Made by a program: the position numbers and the translations under genes
DNA from: Bifidobacterium minimum
Lineage (GTDB): Bacteria > Actinomycetota > Actinomycetes > Actinomycetales > Bifidobacteriaceae
NCBI RefSeq assembly: GCF_000741645.1
Contig: NZ_JGZD01000006.1
Location: 124,001-188,000, forward strand
Direction: 5' to 3'
Length of the DNA: 64,000 nt
Shown here: positions 9,371-18,468 of the stretch, in pieces
Layout of the letters: every line of letters starts with the position of its first letter
How positions within the stretch are numbered: the stretch's first letter is position 1
Notes under the pieces: generated by a model
Told to the model about the DNA's origin: nothing
The model's database searches: none
Seen by the model: only the letters and a program-made list of their open reading frames with translations

Positions 9371-9402
9371 TGGCCCCGAAGACCCCCAGGTCTTCGGGGC
9401 CA
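9371..9402 (+). terminator. Terminator after rpmB
   Basis: A perfect 14-bp stem (TGGCCCCGAAGACC with its complement) with a four-base loop follows the rpmB stop by about 20 bases. The downstream T-tract is weak (TTCGTTTG), as often in GC-rich actinobacteria. Confidence 0.85.
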
Positions 9403-9474
9403 TTCGTTTGCGGAGGGTGCGTCGGCGTCGGGCATGGGCATGCCGGTCGGGGTGGTCGGGGACAATGCGGTGAT

Positions 9475-11817
9475 ATGAGCGCTTCATCGGACACATCCCT
9501 CCCGGGCGGCGCATCCGTGCCGTCCGACGCGGGCGTGGATTCGTCCGCGGTATCGCTTGACACCCGTGTTTCGGCGCTGCTGACCAACAAGCGTCGTGTC
9601 TCGGCGCTGAAGTCATTGGGGATCGTCACCGTCGGCGACGCCGTGACCTATTACCCTTTCAGAGTCGTCGATCCGGTTCCGCTGCGGACGCTTTCCGGGA
9701 TCGTCCCGGGTCAGGCGTCCGCCTGCGTGGTCACCGTCGTGGAGTCGCGGGTGCGGCCGATGTCATCCCGTCGCGGGTGGCGTCTGGAGGTCAGTGTCGT
9801 CGATGCGCGTCCGGGCGTCGCCCCGGTGACGGGGCCCATGGCCACGCTGGTCTTCTTTTCCGGAAAACGTCCGTATATCGCGTGGATGGAACAGCGCCTT
9901 CATGACGGTTCCACGGTCGTGATCAGGGGCATGGCGGGCACGTTCAACGCCGACCTTCAGTTCGTGCATCCCGACGTGGACGTCGTGGCGGATTCCGCGT
10001 CCCTCGATGGCGTGGTGGAGAGGGTGACGCGTCCTCGACCCGTGTACCACGCGAATTCCCGCATCTCCGCCGAGCATCTGCACGAGACCATCCTCCAGCT
10101 GCTGTCTCGCGTCGACGGGACCGGGGTGCCCGACCGGATTCCCGAGCCGATACTCGAGAGCCGTGGATTCCCCCATCGTCGCGAGGCCCTGGCGATGGTT
10201 CATGACCCCGCGAGCGTGGAGGATTTCCATCGCGCCATCGGCGCTCTGCGCTATGAGGAGGCGTTGGTGTCCCAGATCGCCGTCCTCCGACAGCGTGAGC
10301 AGGCCCGCGCGGGCCGGACGTTCGTGTGCGGGAACCGGTCGATGGTCGAGGGTTATCTGAAGGCCCTCCCGTTCTCGTTGACCGATGGACAGCGTCGGGT
10401 GATTGATGTCATCGCCCGCGACATGGCATCCGGGCATCCCATGCGTCGCCTTCTGCAGGGCGAGGTCGGATCGGGGAAGACGGTGGTGGCCCTGGCCGCG
10501 ATGCTCCAGGCGGTCGGATCGGGGCATCAGGCGGTTCTCGTCGCGCCGACCCAAGTTCTGGCGGGACAGCACGTGCGGTCGCTTCGTCGGATGATCGACG
10601 ATGCAGGATTGGATGTGCCCATCCATCTCGTCACCGGGGGAATGCGGCTGGCGCGCCGTCGCCGTGTTCTGGCGGCCGTGGCGTCGGGCGAACCGGCGTT
10701 GATCGTGGCGACTCATGCGGTGTTCTCCCGCACCTTCCAGGCTCCCGACGTGGCCGTCGTGGTGATCGACGAGCAGCACCGCTTCGGCGTGGAGCAGCGG
10801 GGGTCGCTGGGCCGGGATTGCGAGGGTCGTCGCCCGCATCTTCTGGTTATGACGGCGACGCCTATCCCACGCACCGCGGCGATGACCTGGTTCGGCGATC
10901 TGGACGTCTCCGAGCTCACCGAGCTTCCGCAGGGGCGCAGACCGGTGACGACGGTGGTCGTCCGCGAGGAGGACGGAGCCACTATGGCGCGGATGTTCGC
11001 CCATGTGCGGGCGCGTATCGACGCGGGGGAGAGGGCGTATGTCGTCTGCCCGCGCATCGATGACGATCAGGGCGTACGCGCGTCCTCCGGGAATTCCGCC
11101 GAAGTCGAGGATGATGATGGCTTCGAAGAGCCTTATGCGGATGTCGAGTCCTCGGCCGATGGCGAGGCGAACCACGATGACGGGGGCCGCGATGGGGGTC
11201 GCCCGCCGCTTCACGCGGTCAGGCAGATGGCGGATCGTCTTGCCTCGCTTCCGCAGTTCGCGGGAATCGACATCGTCACGTTGACCGGGCGTGATGATGA
11301 CGCGACCAAGGATGCGGTGATGGCGCGGTTCGCCTCCGGAGAGGCTCCGCTTCTGGTTTCCACGACCGTGATCGAGGTCGGTGTGGACGTCCCCCAGGCG
11401 AGTTGCATTGTGGTTTTCGACGCCGACCGATTCGGACTGTCGCAGCTGCATCAGCTGCGTGGTCGCGTTGGACGTGGGGGGACTCCGGCATGGGCCTTTC
11501 TTATATCACGGGCCGATCCGGGCAGCGTCGCGGAACGGCGTCTTGACGTGGTGCGCGCGACGATGGATGGCGCGCGCATCGCCAGCGCGGATCTGGAGAT
11601 GCGCGGAGCGGGCGACGTGGTGGGCGACGCGCAGTCGGGCCTTCGGTCGGGATTCAAGCTTCTTCGCGTCGTAGCCGACGCCCAGACGATTCGCGATGCC
11701 CGGAAGGACGCGGAACGGCTTCTTGACGACGATCCCGGACTGGAATCGCATGTCCAGCTGGCCGGAGCGGTGGTGGATTTCTCCCGCGCCAGCGAGACCG
11801 CGCTGCTCGGGGCGTAA
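9475..11817 (+). CDS. recG: ATP-dependent DNA helicase RecG
   Basis: The 780-residue protein has the N-terminal wedge/OB domain (SLGIVTVGDAVTYYPFR), then superfamily-2 helicase motifs: GEVGSGKT (Walker A), VVIDEQHRFGVEQR (DEQH Walker B, typical of RecG), MTATPIPRT (motif III), STTVIEVGVDVPQA (motif V) and LHQLRGRVGRGG (motif VI). RecG regresses stalled replication forks and branch-migrates Holliday junctions. An acidic low-complexity insertion at about residues 535-580 is unusual and probably a surface loop. It is followed by rsmD on the same strand, an arrangement I recall from other actinobacteria. Confidence 0.96.
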   Translation: MSASSDTSLPGGASVPSDAGVDSSAVSLDTRVSALLTNKRRVSALKSLGIVTVGDAVTYYPFRVVDPVPLRTLSGIVPGQASACVVTVVESRVRPMSSRRGWRLEVSVVDARPGVAPVTGPMATLVFFSGKRPYIAWMEQRLHDGSTVVIRGMAGTFNADLQFVHPDVDVVADSASLDGVVERVTRPRPVYHANSRISAEHLHETILQLLSRVDGTGVPDRIPEPILESRGFPHRREALAMVHDPASVEDFHRAIGALRYEEALVSQIAVLRQREQARAGRTFVCGNRSMVEGYLKALPFSLTDGQRRVIDVIARDMASGHPMRRLLQGEVGSGKTVVALAAMLQAVGSGHQAVLVAPTQVLAGQHVRSLRRMIDDAGLDVPIHLVTGGMRLARRRRVLAAVASGEPALIVATHAVFSRTFQAPDVAVVVIDEQHRFGVEQRGSLGRDCEGRRPHLLVMTATPIPRTAAMTWFGDLDVSELTELPQGRRPVTTVVVREEDGATMARMFAHVRARIDAGERAYVVCPRIDDDQGVRASSGNSAEVEDDDGFEEPYADVESSADGEANHDDGGRDGGRPPLHAVRQMADRLASLPQFAGIDIVTLTGRDDDATKDAVMARFASGEAPLLVSTTVIEVGVDVPQASCIVVFDADRFGLSQLHQLRGRVGRGGTPAWAFLISRADPGSVAERRLDVVRATMDGARIASADLEMRGAGDVVGDAQSGLRSGFKLLRVVADAQTIRDARKDAERLLDDDPGLESHVQLAGAVVDFSRASETALLGA

Positions 11818-11863
11818 CCGTGGCCATGGTCGATCTGGCCGCGCGGTGGCTGCGGCCGTGATT

Positions 11864-11917
11864 GTGACCGTGCGGTGGACCGTGACCGTGCGGTGGACCG
11901 TGACCGTGCGGTGGCTC
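11864..11917 (+). repeat. Three tandem 18-bp repeats before rsmD
   Basis: Three copies of GTGACCGTGCGGTGGACC (the last ending GCTC) lie end to end in the recG-rsmD gap, and a degraded fourth follows. The unit keeps a period of 18, a multiple of three, so the frame stays open through it, but RsmD homology only begins at 11977. Confidence 0.85.
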
Positions 11918-11976
11918 ATAACCGTGGCGGCGCTGCACGCGCGGCATCGTGGACGGGGATGGCTACAGTGGTGGCC

Positions 11977-12630
11977 ATGCATGTGATCGCAGGACGGTTC
12001 AAAGGCACCCCTCTGGCGTCGGCCCCCTCCGGAACGCGGCCGACCACCGATAGGACGAAGGAGGCCATCTTCTCGCATCTCGAGGCGTGGAACATGGTGG
12101 AGGACTCCCGCGTGCTCGACCTGTTCGCGGGTACCGGCGCCCTGGGCGTCGAAGCACTGTCCCGGGGCGCGGCGAGCCTGGTCTGCGTGGATTCGTCTCC
12201 CGCCGCCATCGCCGCGGTGAACGACGTCGCAAGGCGGATCCGCGCGCGCATGCGGTCGACGGATCGTGCGGACATCCACGCGGTCAGAAGTCCCGTGGAG
12301 CGTTATCTGCGGTCGGCGGTCTCCGAGCGGTTCGACGTCGTCTTCATCGATCCGCCCTATGACTACCCCACGGCGCATTGCGAGGAGCTTCTGGCCACTC
12401 TGGCGGATCACAGGATGCTCCCGCCCGAAGGGATCATCGTGCTGGAGCGTTCGACGCGTTCCGTCATGCCGCGGGATGACGACCGATGGAATCTGGTCGA
12501 CCGGAGGACCTACGGCGAGACCGCGGTGCTGTACTACGAGATCACGGGGGACGACGGGACTGTGGGGAACGACGGGCTCATAGCGAACGGCGGCCTCGCG
12601 GAGCATGGCGAGACCACTGAGCATGCATGA
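11977..12630 (+). CDS. rsmD: 16S rRNA (guanine(966)-N(2))-methyltransferase RsmD
   Basis: The start at 11977 gives MHVIAGRFKGTPL, matching RsmD N-termini; the longer open frame before it is repeat DNA. Motifs are TTDRTKEAIFSHL, VLDLFAGTGALGVEALSRGA (SAM-binding motif I) and VVFIDPPYDYP (the NPPY-type catalytic DPPY). It methylates G966 of 16S rRNA in the 30S subunit. The last 35 residues are low-complexity Gly/Asp/Glu and may be a local extension. In many actinobacteria rsmD is next to coaD; here coaD lies 20 kb away. Confidence 0.92.
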   Translation: MHVIAGRFKGTPLASAPSGTRPTTDRTKEAIFSHLEAWNMVEDSRVLDLFAGTGALGVEALSRGAASLVCVDSSPAAIAAVNDVARRIRARMRSTDRADIHAVRSPVERYLRSAVSERFDVVFIDPPYDYPTAHCEELLATLADHRMLPPEGIIVLERSTRSVMPRDDDRWNLVDRRTYGETAVLYYEITGDDGTVGNDGLIANGGLAEHGETTEHA

Positions 12631-12735
12631 CTGGCTCGGGGAACGACAGCCGGAACGACAGCCGGAACAACAGCCTCGGGGAACGATAGCGGGAGCGCGG
12701 CCATCGGGCCCCGATCCTTATGTCTCACTTATGTC

Positions 12736-13368
12736 TCAATCCATATCGTCGGGATGGTCGGCCATCATGCGTGCGACGGCCGACGTTCGATCGTTGACCT
12801 CGAGTTTGGCGAAAATGCGAGTGAAATAGGTTTTTACCGTCGTCTCCCCGATGAACAGGCTTCTGGCGATCTGCCGGTTGGTCATGCCGTCGGCGGCCAG
12901 ACGCAGCACTCTGAGCTCCTGCGCGGAGAGTCCCTGGCGCCTGGACGGTGGTCGTCGCAACTGCACAGTGACAGCCTGAATGGCGTGGGAGTCGAGGACG
13001 GTGCGTCCGGCCATGGTGTCGCGTATCGCATCGGCAAGGGCGGCGGGACGGACGTCCTTGAGAAGATAGCTGTTCGCGCCGGCTTCGATTGCCGGCAGGA
13101 TGTCCGCATCGGAATCATACGTGGTCAGAATCACGATCTTCGTCGTGGGGGCGAATGACAGCACTCTCTCGCTGACCTCGGGGCCGTTCATGTCCGGCAT
13201 GCGCAGGTCCAGCAGAAGAAGGTCGGGGCTGGTCGCCCTCACTAGTCCCACGGCCTCCTCTCCGTTCGACGCCTCACCGACGACCTCCAGATCGGCATGC
13301 TTCATCAGCATGCTTTTGATGCCCTCGCGAACCATGCGGTGATCGTCAGCTATGACCATGCGTATCAT
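12736..13368 (-). CDS. NarL/FixJ-type response regulator
   Basis: The 210-residue protein has a receiver domain (VIADDHRMVREG; phospho-acceptor in LLLDLRMPDMNG; switch Lys in SYLLKDV) and a LuxR helix-turn-helix (LSAQELRVLRLAADGMTNRQ, then VKTYFTRIFAKL). The ATG overlaps the stop of the sensor kinase gene as ATGA, so the two are co-translated. The kinase-regulator pair directly follows the ruined MFS exporter, so it may once have controlled drug or metabolite efflux; its present target is unknown. Confidence 0.92.
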   Translation of the reverse strand: MIRMVIADDHRMVREGIKSMLMKHADLEVVGEASNGEEAVGLVRATSPDLLLLDLRMPDMNGPEVSERVLSFAPTTKIVILTTYDSDADILPAIEAGANSYLLKDVRPAALADAIRDTMAGRTVLDSHAIQAVTVQLRRPPSRRQGLSAQELRVLRLAADGMTNRQIARSLFIGETTVKTYFTRIFAKLEVNDRTSAVARMMADHPDDMD

Positions 13369-14810
13369 CGTGATCCCCGTCCGTGGAGAACCTCGTCGAT
13401 GGCGACCCCCGACGTGGCGTTCGACGTGGCGACTTGGATGGTGCCCGACGTGGCGACCTCCGACCTGGCGCCCCTCATGATGCCGTCGTCGTCGGATGCG
13501 GCATTGCTGCCGCGGATCGGCAGCGACGCCTGTACTGTGGTTCCCGATCCGGGCGCCGAATCGATGCGCAACGTTCCTCCGAACCGGTCCACGCGACGGC
13601 GCATGTCCGTCAATCCGTATCCGTGCCCCGGTGCCCGGCAACCATTGCGGCGCTCGCGCTCCTGCGCGTCGACGTCGAACCCCGCGCCGTCGTCGGTGAT
13701 GGTGACGACGATCCTGTCATCCTCGGGCTCATCGCGCATGCGCATGACGGTTACCTCGACGTTATGCGCGAAGGCGTGGCCGCGGATGTTCGCCAACGAT
13801 TCCTGGGTGATGCGCAGTATCACGACCTGTAGCTGCTGGTCGCCGATCGCGAGGGTTCCGTCGTCGTCGCAGTCGATGGTCGCGTCGATTCCCGTCTGCT
13901 CGGAGAACCTCCGGACCGTGCGATGCACGGAATCATGGAGTCCGCGCCCTCCCCGCAGCGACGTCGGCATGCCGGCGGCGACCAGCTGCCGGGCGTCGTC
14001 CAGACCCTCCTGGGCCATCATGGTGATCATGGAGAGATGCGCGTCGAGATTCTCGAGCTCCCCGGACTGCGCCTCCTCGCGTGCGGTTCTTCCCAGAGCC
14101 AGCATCGACGCCAGGGATTGGGCCAGCGTGTCGTGAACTTCGCCGGCCACACGCTGCCTTTCGGCCATGATGCCCTCGTCATGGCTCAATGCCCGGATCT
14201 GTCCCTGCTGGTCGAGGAGCTGCGTCACCAGATGCTGGTTGTGGTTGCTCACCTGAACGATCTGATCGATGGCGCCGCCGATCATGGCGCTGAAGAGTAT
14301 GGAGCCGCCGGATTGGGCGATCGCGTTCATGACGGTAACCGTCGTGGGCGGCCAGGCTTGGGCGATGGAGATGGCGACGAGGCCGATGTTCATCGTCGTG
14401 ATCAGCCACATCGCCGATCCGTAGGTGAAGGCTATGAAGAGCTCGGGGATCAGGAACACCTGCGCGAACATCGCCTGATGCTCCAGACAATAGGCCGCCA
14501 GTTGGGATGCCGCCGTCAGCCCCGCGAATATCCAGCCCCACGCCCCGCTTTTGCTCGTCATGAACCGTTCGTTCGATACTCCCCTGGTGCGGGGACTGAC
14601 GCTCACCAGGAACATCACGCTGGGGACGGCGACCAGACACGCCGCGACGATTCGTGACGAGACCGCGGCGGAGCCGGACGTCACGATCAGCAGCGCGATC
14701 AACGGCGTGCTGATGATGAGATAGCCATTCCACCGGCCGCGCATGGAACGTCGTGGCACGGTGGACGGCGGTCCGGGAACCGCATCCATCGCACTGATGT
14801 CCTCATCCAC
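13365..14810 (-). CDS. Sensor histidine kinase (HisKA_3 type)
   Basis: I place the start at GTG 14810, which has AAAGGAA six bases upstream; ATG 14858 or 14870 would add an uncharacterised stretch. The protein (481 residues) has about six membrane spans in residues 25-180 and a short coiled linker. Next comes ERQRVAGEVHDTLAQSL with the phospho-acceptor His of the NarL-partner family, then an HATPase domain with QESLANIRGHA (N box), TDDGAGFD (G1) and GYGLTDMRRRV (G2). The last 40 residues are low complexity. The open frame continues upstream into the exporter relic and could be misannotated as one 914-residue fusion; it is not. Confidence 0.88.
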   Translation of the reverse strand: MDEDISAMDAVPGPPSTVPRRSMRGRWNGYLIISTPLIALLIVTSGSAAVSSRIVAACLVAVPSVMFLVSVSPRTRGVSNERFMTSKSGAWGWIFAGLTAASQLAAYCLEHQAMFAQVFLIPELFIAFTYGSAMWLITTMNIGLVAISIAQAWPPTTVTVMNAIAQSGGSILFSAMIGGAIDQIVQVSNHNQHLVTQLLDQQGQIRALSHDEGIMAERQRVAGEVHDTLAQSLASMLALGRTAREEAQSGELENLDAHLSMITMMAQEGLDDARQLVAAGMPTSLRGGRGLHDSVHRTVRRFSEQTGIDATIDCDDDGTLAIGDQQLQVVILRITQESLANIRGHAFAHNVEVTVMRMRDEPEDDRIVVTITDDGAGFDVDAQERERRNGCRAPGHGYGLTDMRRRVDRFGGTLRIDSAPGSGTTVQASLPIRGSNAASDDDGIMRGARSEVATSGTIQVATSNATSGVAIDEVLHGRGSR

Positions 14811-14953
14811 GGCGCGTTCCTTTCTTGCTTTTTCGCCGGGCGGGTCCGCGCTTTCCATGGGATCGGCCATGCGCCGGACATCGCGACCGGATGGCCCGCA
14901 TCGGGCGGCGTCCGGGGGCGGGCGTTCCCTTAGACTACCGCCAAAGACCGGAG

Positions 14954-16346
14954 TCAGTCCGTGGCAACGTCCGATGGCTCCGCGCTGTGGTCCGGCAGTG
15001 CCGCACGACTGTGGCTCTGCGCCGCCGCACGGTGGGCATCGCCTGGCCCGTAGAACGCCGCGATGAGAAGGAACGCCAGTCCCACCGCGGCCATCGTGAG
15101 GAAGACGGTTCCGCTTGCCGATTCCGGCTCCGCTGAGCATCAGAGGGACGGTCAGGGCCGACACCGGAGGAACTCCCGCGTCGAGGCCGCCCGCGATGGC
15201 ATGCAGCCGTCCGAACCCGATGATGGACAGGAGTCCCGCGACGAGCAGCACTCTGCGGATGCCGTGCGCGTCGAAGATCCTGGCGCCGATCTGGGCCGCC
15301 ACCATGAAGCCGATGAAGAAGTACAGAATGAATTCGCTGGCGTGCAGGACATTCTGGTCCAGCGCCAGCTCGCCGTACACGCTGACGAAGTACATGACGG
15401 GGATGAATGCCATGGAGGCCGCCAACGTCGCCAGAGCGGACAGCGAGAACCGAGCGCTGCGGAACACTCCGATGGTGATGATGGGGCGGGTGGTTCGGCT
15501 CTCATGGATTCCGAACGCCAGGAACAGGATGACGCTGCAGAGGAGACCGCCGATGATGCGGACGTTGGTCCATCCCACGGTTCCGCCCTGCTGCAGGGGG
15601 ATGATCAGCGACGCCATCGCCAATGCCACCAGCACGGCTCCCGGCCAATCCATGGAGGCGAGTCCCGCTGCCAGGCCGGTGCTGCCGTCGGCCGGAGTGA
15701 GCGCCCATATCAGGGATACGGCGGCGATGGCCAGAGGCAGATTGATGAAGAACACGGCACGCCAGAAGAAGGTGATGAGATAGGACCCCGCTATGGGGCC
15801 TATCGCGGTCATGCCACCGGTGATGGCGAAGAACATGGCCATGTATTTGGCGCGCTTCTCCTGTGGCGCGTGGCTGAATAGTATGCCGATGGCCGAGGGG
15901 AACATCAGAGCCAGTCCCGCCCCCTGCACCACGCGGGATACGATCATCCACGCCAGCGCGAGAGAACCCTGCGGGGTGAGCCCGCACAGAAGGCTGCCTA
16001 TGGCGAACGCGATGGTCCCGGCCAGCATCATGCGCTTGTACCCCAGCACGTCGGCGAGTTTTCCCGCAACGGGGAACAGGGCCGCGGCGGCCAGCTGGTA
16101 GGAGTTCACGATCCATTCGATTCCCCGGGAGTCCAGCGAGAGGCCCGTCTGAATCGTCTATGAGGACAGGGACACGATGGTCTAATCAATCGAACTCATC
16201 GACACCGCCACGATAAGCCCCGTGAGGATGATGCCGACCGAACGGTTTCGTGCCCGGTCGGGTCGATTCTGCGGACTTCGCACGGTTCGCCGCGCCCGGT
16301 CGGATTCGGATCGCGTCACGTCGTCCGATACGTCAGGTGGTGTCAT
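14954..16346 (-). pseudogene. MFS exporter of the DHA2 (EmrB/QacA) type, decayed
   Basis: From ATG 16346 the frame gives the first membrane span IILTGLIVAVSMSSID, a TAG, then TIVSLSS, a second TAG, then TIQTGLSL and IEWIVNSYQLAAAALFPVAG. Each TAG stands where CAG (Gln) or a similar codon would be expected. The rest reads as spans 2 to 12 of a 14-span transporter up to LMLSGAGIG, where the frame is lost. A final span, TVFLTMAAVGLAFLLIAAF, follows in another frame, so the region around span 13 is missing (roughly 60 to 80 codons, my estimate). Two nonsense codons plus a frame-breaking deletion make this a true pseudogene. It lies just upstream of the two-component system. Confidence 0.88.
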
Positions 16347-16514
16347 GTCATGAGCCTTCCAGCCGGGTCCAGTGGGGTGCCTTACCGCCACGCACGGCGG
16401 CCGGGAACGGTTCCAGGACTAGAAGGGGTGGAAGGGGATATCCGTAGCCCACCCGGGCGCGGACGTGTCCTCCTTATGGTGGACATCACCGCTCTGGAGG
16501 ACGTCACCGACGAG

Positions 16515-16580
16515 GCGAATGCCACCGAATGTCACCGAATGTCACCGAATGCCACCGAATGCCACCGAATGTCACCGACG
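16515..16580 (+). repeat. Tandem decamer array GYCACCGAAT next to trmD
   Basis: Five perfect copies of a 10-bp unit (GCCACCGAAT or GTCACCGAAT) run from 16521 to 16570, with partial copies on both sides. Further CACCGACGAG units flank the array. It sits in the gap after the trmD stop and has no coding signal. The two unit variants are interspersed, which suggests repeated slippage. Confidence 0.85.
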
Positions 16581-16589
16581 AGTCGGACG

Positions 16590-17504
16590 TCACCGACGAG
16601 GCCGGTCTCCGGAGACGTCCCATCCCAGGTCGCGCAGCGTGGCCCTGTCCTTTTTGTCAAGATCGGCGCATGTCAGGCGCTCGATCAGATCAGGACGTAT
16701 CCGGCTGGTCCGGCTCAGCGCCTCGTCCCGGCGGTATCTGTCGACCCGTCCGTGATCGCCGCTGAGGAGGACGGGAGGAACCTCAAGACCTCTCCATAGT
16801 GCGGGCCTGGTGTACTGGCGATGCTCCAGCAGGGGATCGCGACCGGTATAGGACTCCTCCACGATGGATTCGGGATTGCCCATGAAGCCGGGAAGGAGAC
16901 GGACTATCGCCTCCATCATCACCGCGACCGCCACCTCGCCTCCGTTGAGCACATAGTCACCGATGGAGTACTCGCGGACGTCCAGCCCCCGTCCGCGGTA
17001 GTACTCGGGGACGCGGGCGTCATAGCCCTCATACCGGCCGCATCCGAAGACCAGATGCCCGGCGTGAGAGAGGCGAGTCGCCTCCGACTGCGTGAAAAGA
17101 GGGGCGGAGGGATTGGGGAAGATGAGGATCGGAGTCGCCGTGGCCCGAGCTTCTGCGGTCGACGTCGCTGAGGAGGGCGACGCCGCGGAGGACGGCGCTG
17201 AGGAGGGCGTCGTTCCGTTGATATCCTCGGCGGACGGCGACGCGTCCGAATCATCGGGACCAGTCAGATTCAGTAGATCATCGAGGCAATCGGCCCAGAC
17301 CTCCGGTTTCATCACCATTCCGGCGCCGCCGCCCACGGGAGTGTCGTCAACCGAGTGGTGGACGTCGTGCGTCCAATCACGCAGATTGTGGGTGGTGATG
17401 GACAGCAGGCCTTTGTCCCGGGCCTTTCCCATCAGACTGAGGCCCACGACGTCGAAGTATTCCGGGAACACCGACACGATGTCGATGAGCATCGTCGCGC
17501 TCAT
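16590..17504 (-). CDS. trmD: tRNA (guanine(37)-N(1))-methyltransferase TrmD
   Basis: The 304-residue protein begins MLIDIVSVFPEYFDVV after four residues. It shows the SPOUT-knot motifs DDTPVGGGAGMVMKPE, LVFGCGRYEGYDARV, YSIGDYVLNGGEVAV and the C-terminal PVLLSGDHGRVDRYRRD. TrmD makes m1G37 in tRNA and prevents frameshifting. Residues about 78-125 form a Ser/Ala/Thr-rich insert absent from most TrmD proteins. The start overlaps the rimM stop, in the order rpsP-khpA-rimM-trmD. Confidence 0.95.
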   Translation of the reverse strand: MSATMLIDIVSVFPEYFDVVGLSLMGKARDKGLLSITTHNLRDWTHDVHHSVDDTPVGGGAGMVMKPEVWADCLDDLLNLTGPDDSDASPSAEDINGTTPSSAPSSAASPSSATSTAEARATATPILIFPNPSAPLFTQSEATRLSHAGHLVFGCGRYEGYDARVPEYYRGRGLDVREYSIGDYVLNGGEVAVAVMMEAIVRLLPGFMGNPESIVEESYTGRDPLLEHRQYTRPALWRGLEVPPVLLSGDHGRVDRYRRDEALSRTSRIRPDLIERLTCADLDKKDRATLRDLGWDVSGDRPRR

Positions 17505-18223
17505 GCGGCGGTGTCCTCGGCGTCATCCGTGATGGCGGCGGACTCAGGGGCTTCTCCGTCATTCGTGGCATCCGTGGCTACGTCGTCGTCCATGCTGTCG
17601 TTCGTGCCGTTGTCGTCGTCGTCCATGTCGTTGTCGTCGTCGGCTGACAGTCCGGGCATCAGACCGCCAGGCGGGTCGATCGTGATGATGCCGGCCTCGG
17701 TGTCCACGTCGGGGACGATCTGCTCGACGAATGGCACCAGTGCGGTGCGCTGCCCGTCGACGGGCTTCCGAAGGCGGATGGTCAGCAGCGCCTGCGCTGT
17801 GGCGTCACTGACGTCGACGACGGTTCCGATCGTCATATCGGCGGGAAGGCCCAGGGAGTTGCCTGCGGCGGGGATGACGGTCAGCCCGATGAGGTCGCGT
17901 GGATAGAACGCATCCTCCCGGGCCAGCTGCTCGGCGGTGTCGGGATGGGTGAAAAGAACCGTGCCGTTGAGGTCTTCGGCCGCATCGCGGTCGTTCACCC
18001 CCGCAAAGTGGAGGATCCAATGGTTGCGGAACGTTCTCGAGGAGTCGACGGTCAGGACGTTCCCGTCGTCATCGATAAGCCGTGATTCCGGGGCGAAGCG
18101 GATATCGGGTTCGGAGGTGAAGCTCTGGACGGTGACCTCGCCTCTGAGGCCCTGGGCGCGTCCGATACGACAGACCCTCAGCAGATCGTGCTGAGGGTCG
18201 TCGGCGTGCTGTTGGTGTGCCAC
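17501..18223 (-). CDS. rimM: Ribosome maturation factor RimM
   Basis: Starting at GTG 18223, the protein (240 residues) shows LLRVCRIGRAQGLRGEVTVQ, the RimM N-terminal signature, and the PRC-barrel part with YPRDLIGLTV, VVDVSDATAQ, LVPFVEQIVPDVD and IITIDPPGGLMPG. RimM binds S19 and helps 30S head assembly. The last 55 residues are an Asp/Asn/Ala-rich acidic tail not needed by the fold. It begins 10 bases after the khpA stop. Confidence 0.94.
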   Translation of the reverse strand: MAHQQHADDPQHDLLRVCRIGRAQGLRGEVTVQSFTSEPDIRFAPESRLIDDDGNVLTVDSSRTFRNHWILHFAGVNDRDAAEDLNGTVLFTHPDTAEQLAREDAFYPRDLIGLTVIPAAGNSLGLPADMTIGTVVDVSDATAQALLTIRLRKPVDGQRTALVPFVEQIVPDVDTEAGIITIDPPGGLMPGLSADDDNDMDDDDNGTNDSMDDDVATDATNDGEAPESAAITDDAEDTAA

Positions 18224-18232
18224 GCTACCGGA

Positions 18233-18466
18233 TCACCGCCGTATGTCCATGATGTCCACGCGGACGCTGTGGTCGGACAACGCCTGGATGACGGTGCGGA
18301 TGGCGTTGGCCGTCCTGCCGTTTCTCCCGATGACGCGCCCGATGTCCTCGGGGTTCACGCGCACGCGCAGCAGCTCGCCACGCGGGTTCTCGTGCGATTT
18401 CACGGACACGTCATCGGGGAAGTCCACGATGTTCTTGATGAGGTGTTCGACGGCTTCGGCAAGCAT
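18233..18466 (-). CDS. khpA: KH-domain RNA-binding protein (KhpA)
   Basis: ATG 18466 gives MLAEAVEHLIKNIVDFPDDV, the standard KhpA beginning; a GTG two codons earlier overlaps the rpsP stop. The single KH domain contains GRVIGRNGRTANAIR, the GxxG loop. The 77-residue length is typical. KhpA-type proteins bind RNA and affect cell size and division in Gram-positives. The place between rpsP and rimM is the conserved actinobacterial one. Confidence 0.93.
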   Translation of the reverse strand: MLAEAVEHLIKNIVDFPDDVSVKSHENPRGELLRVRVNPEDIGRVIGRNGRTANAIRTVIQALSDHSVRVDIMDIRR

Positions 18467-18468
18467 GG

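Noticed and set aside
9763-11451. 562-codon minus-strand frame inside recG
   Set aside because: It is antisense to all helicase motifs, His/Arg-rich and without any recognisable domain; a GC-rich shadow.
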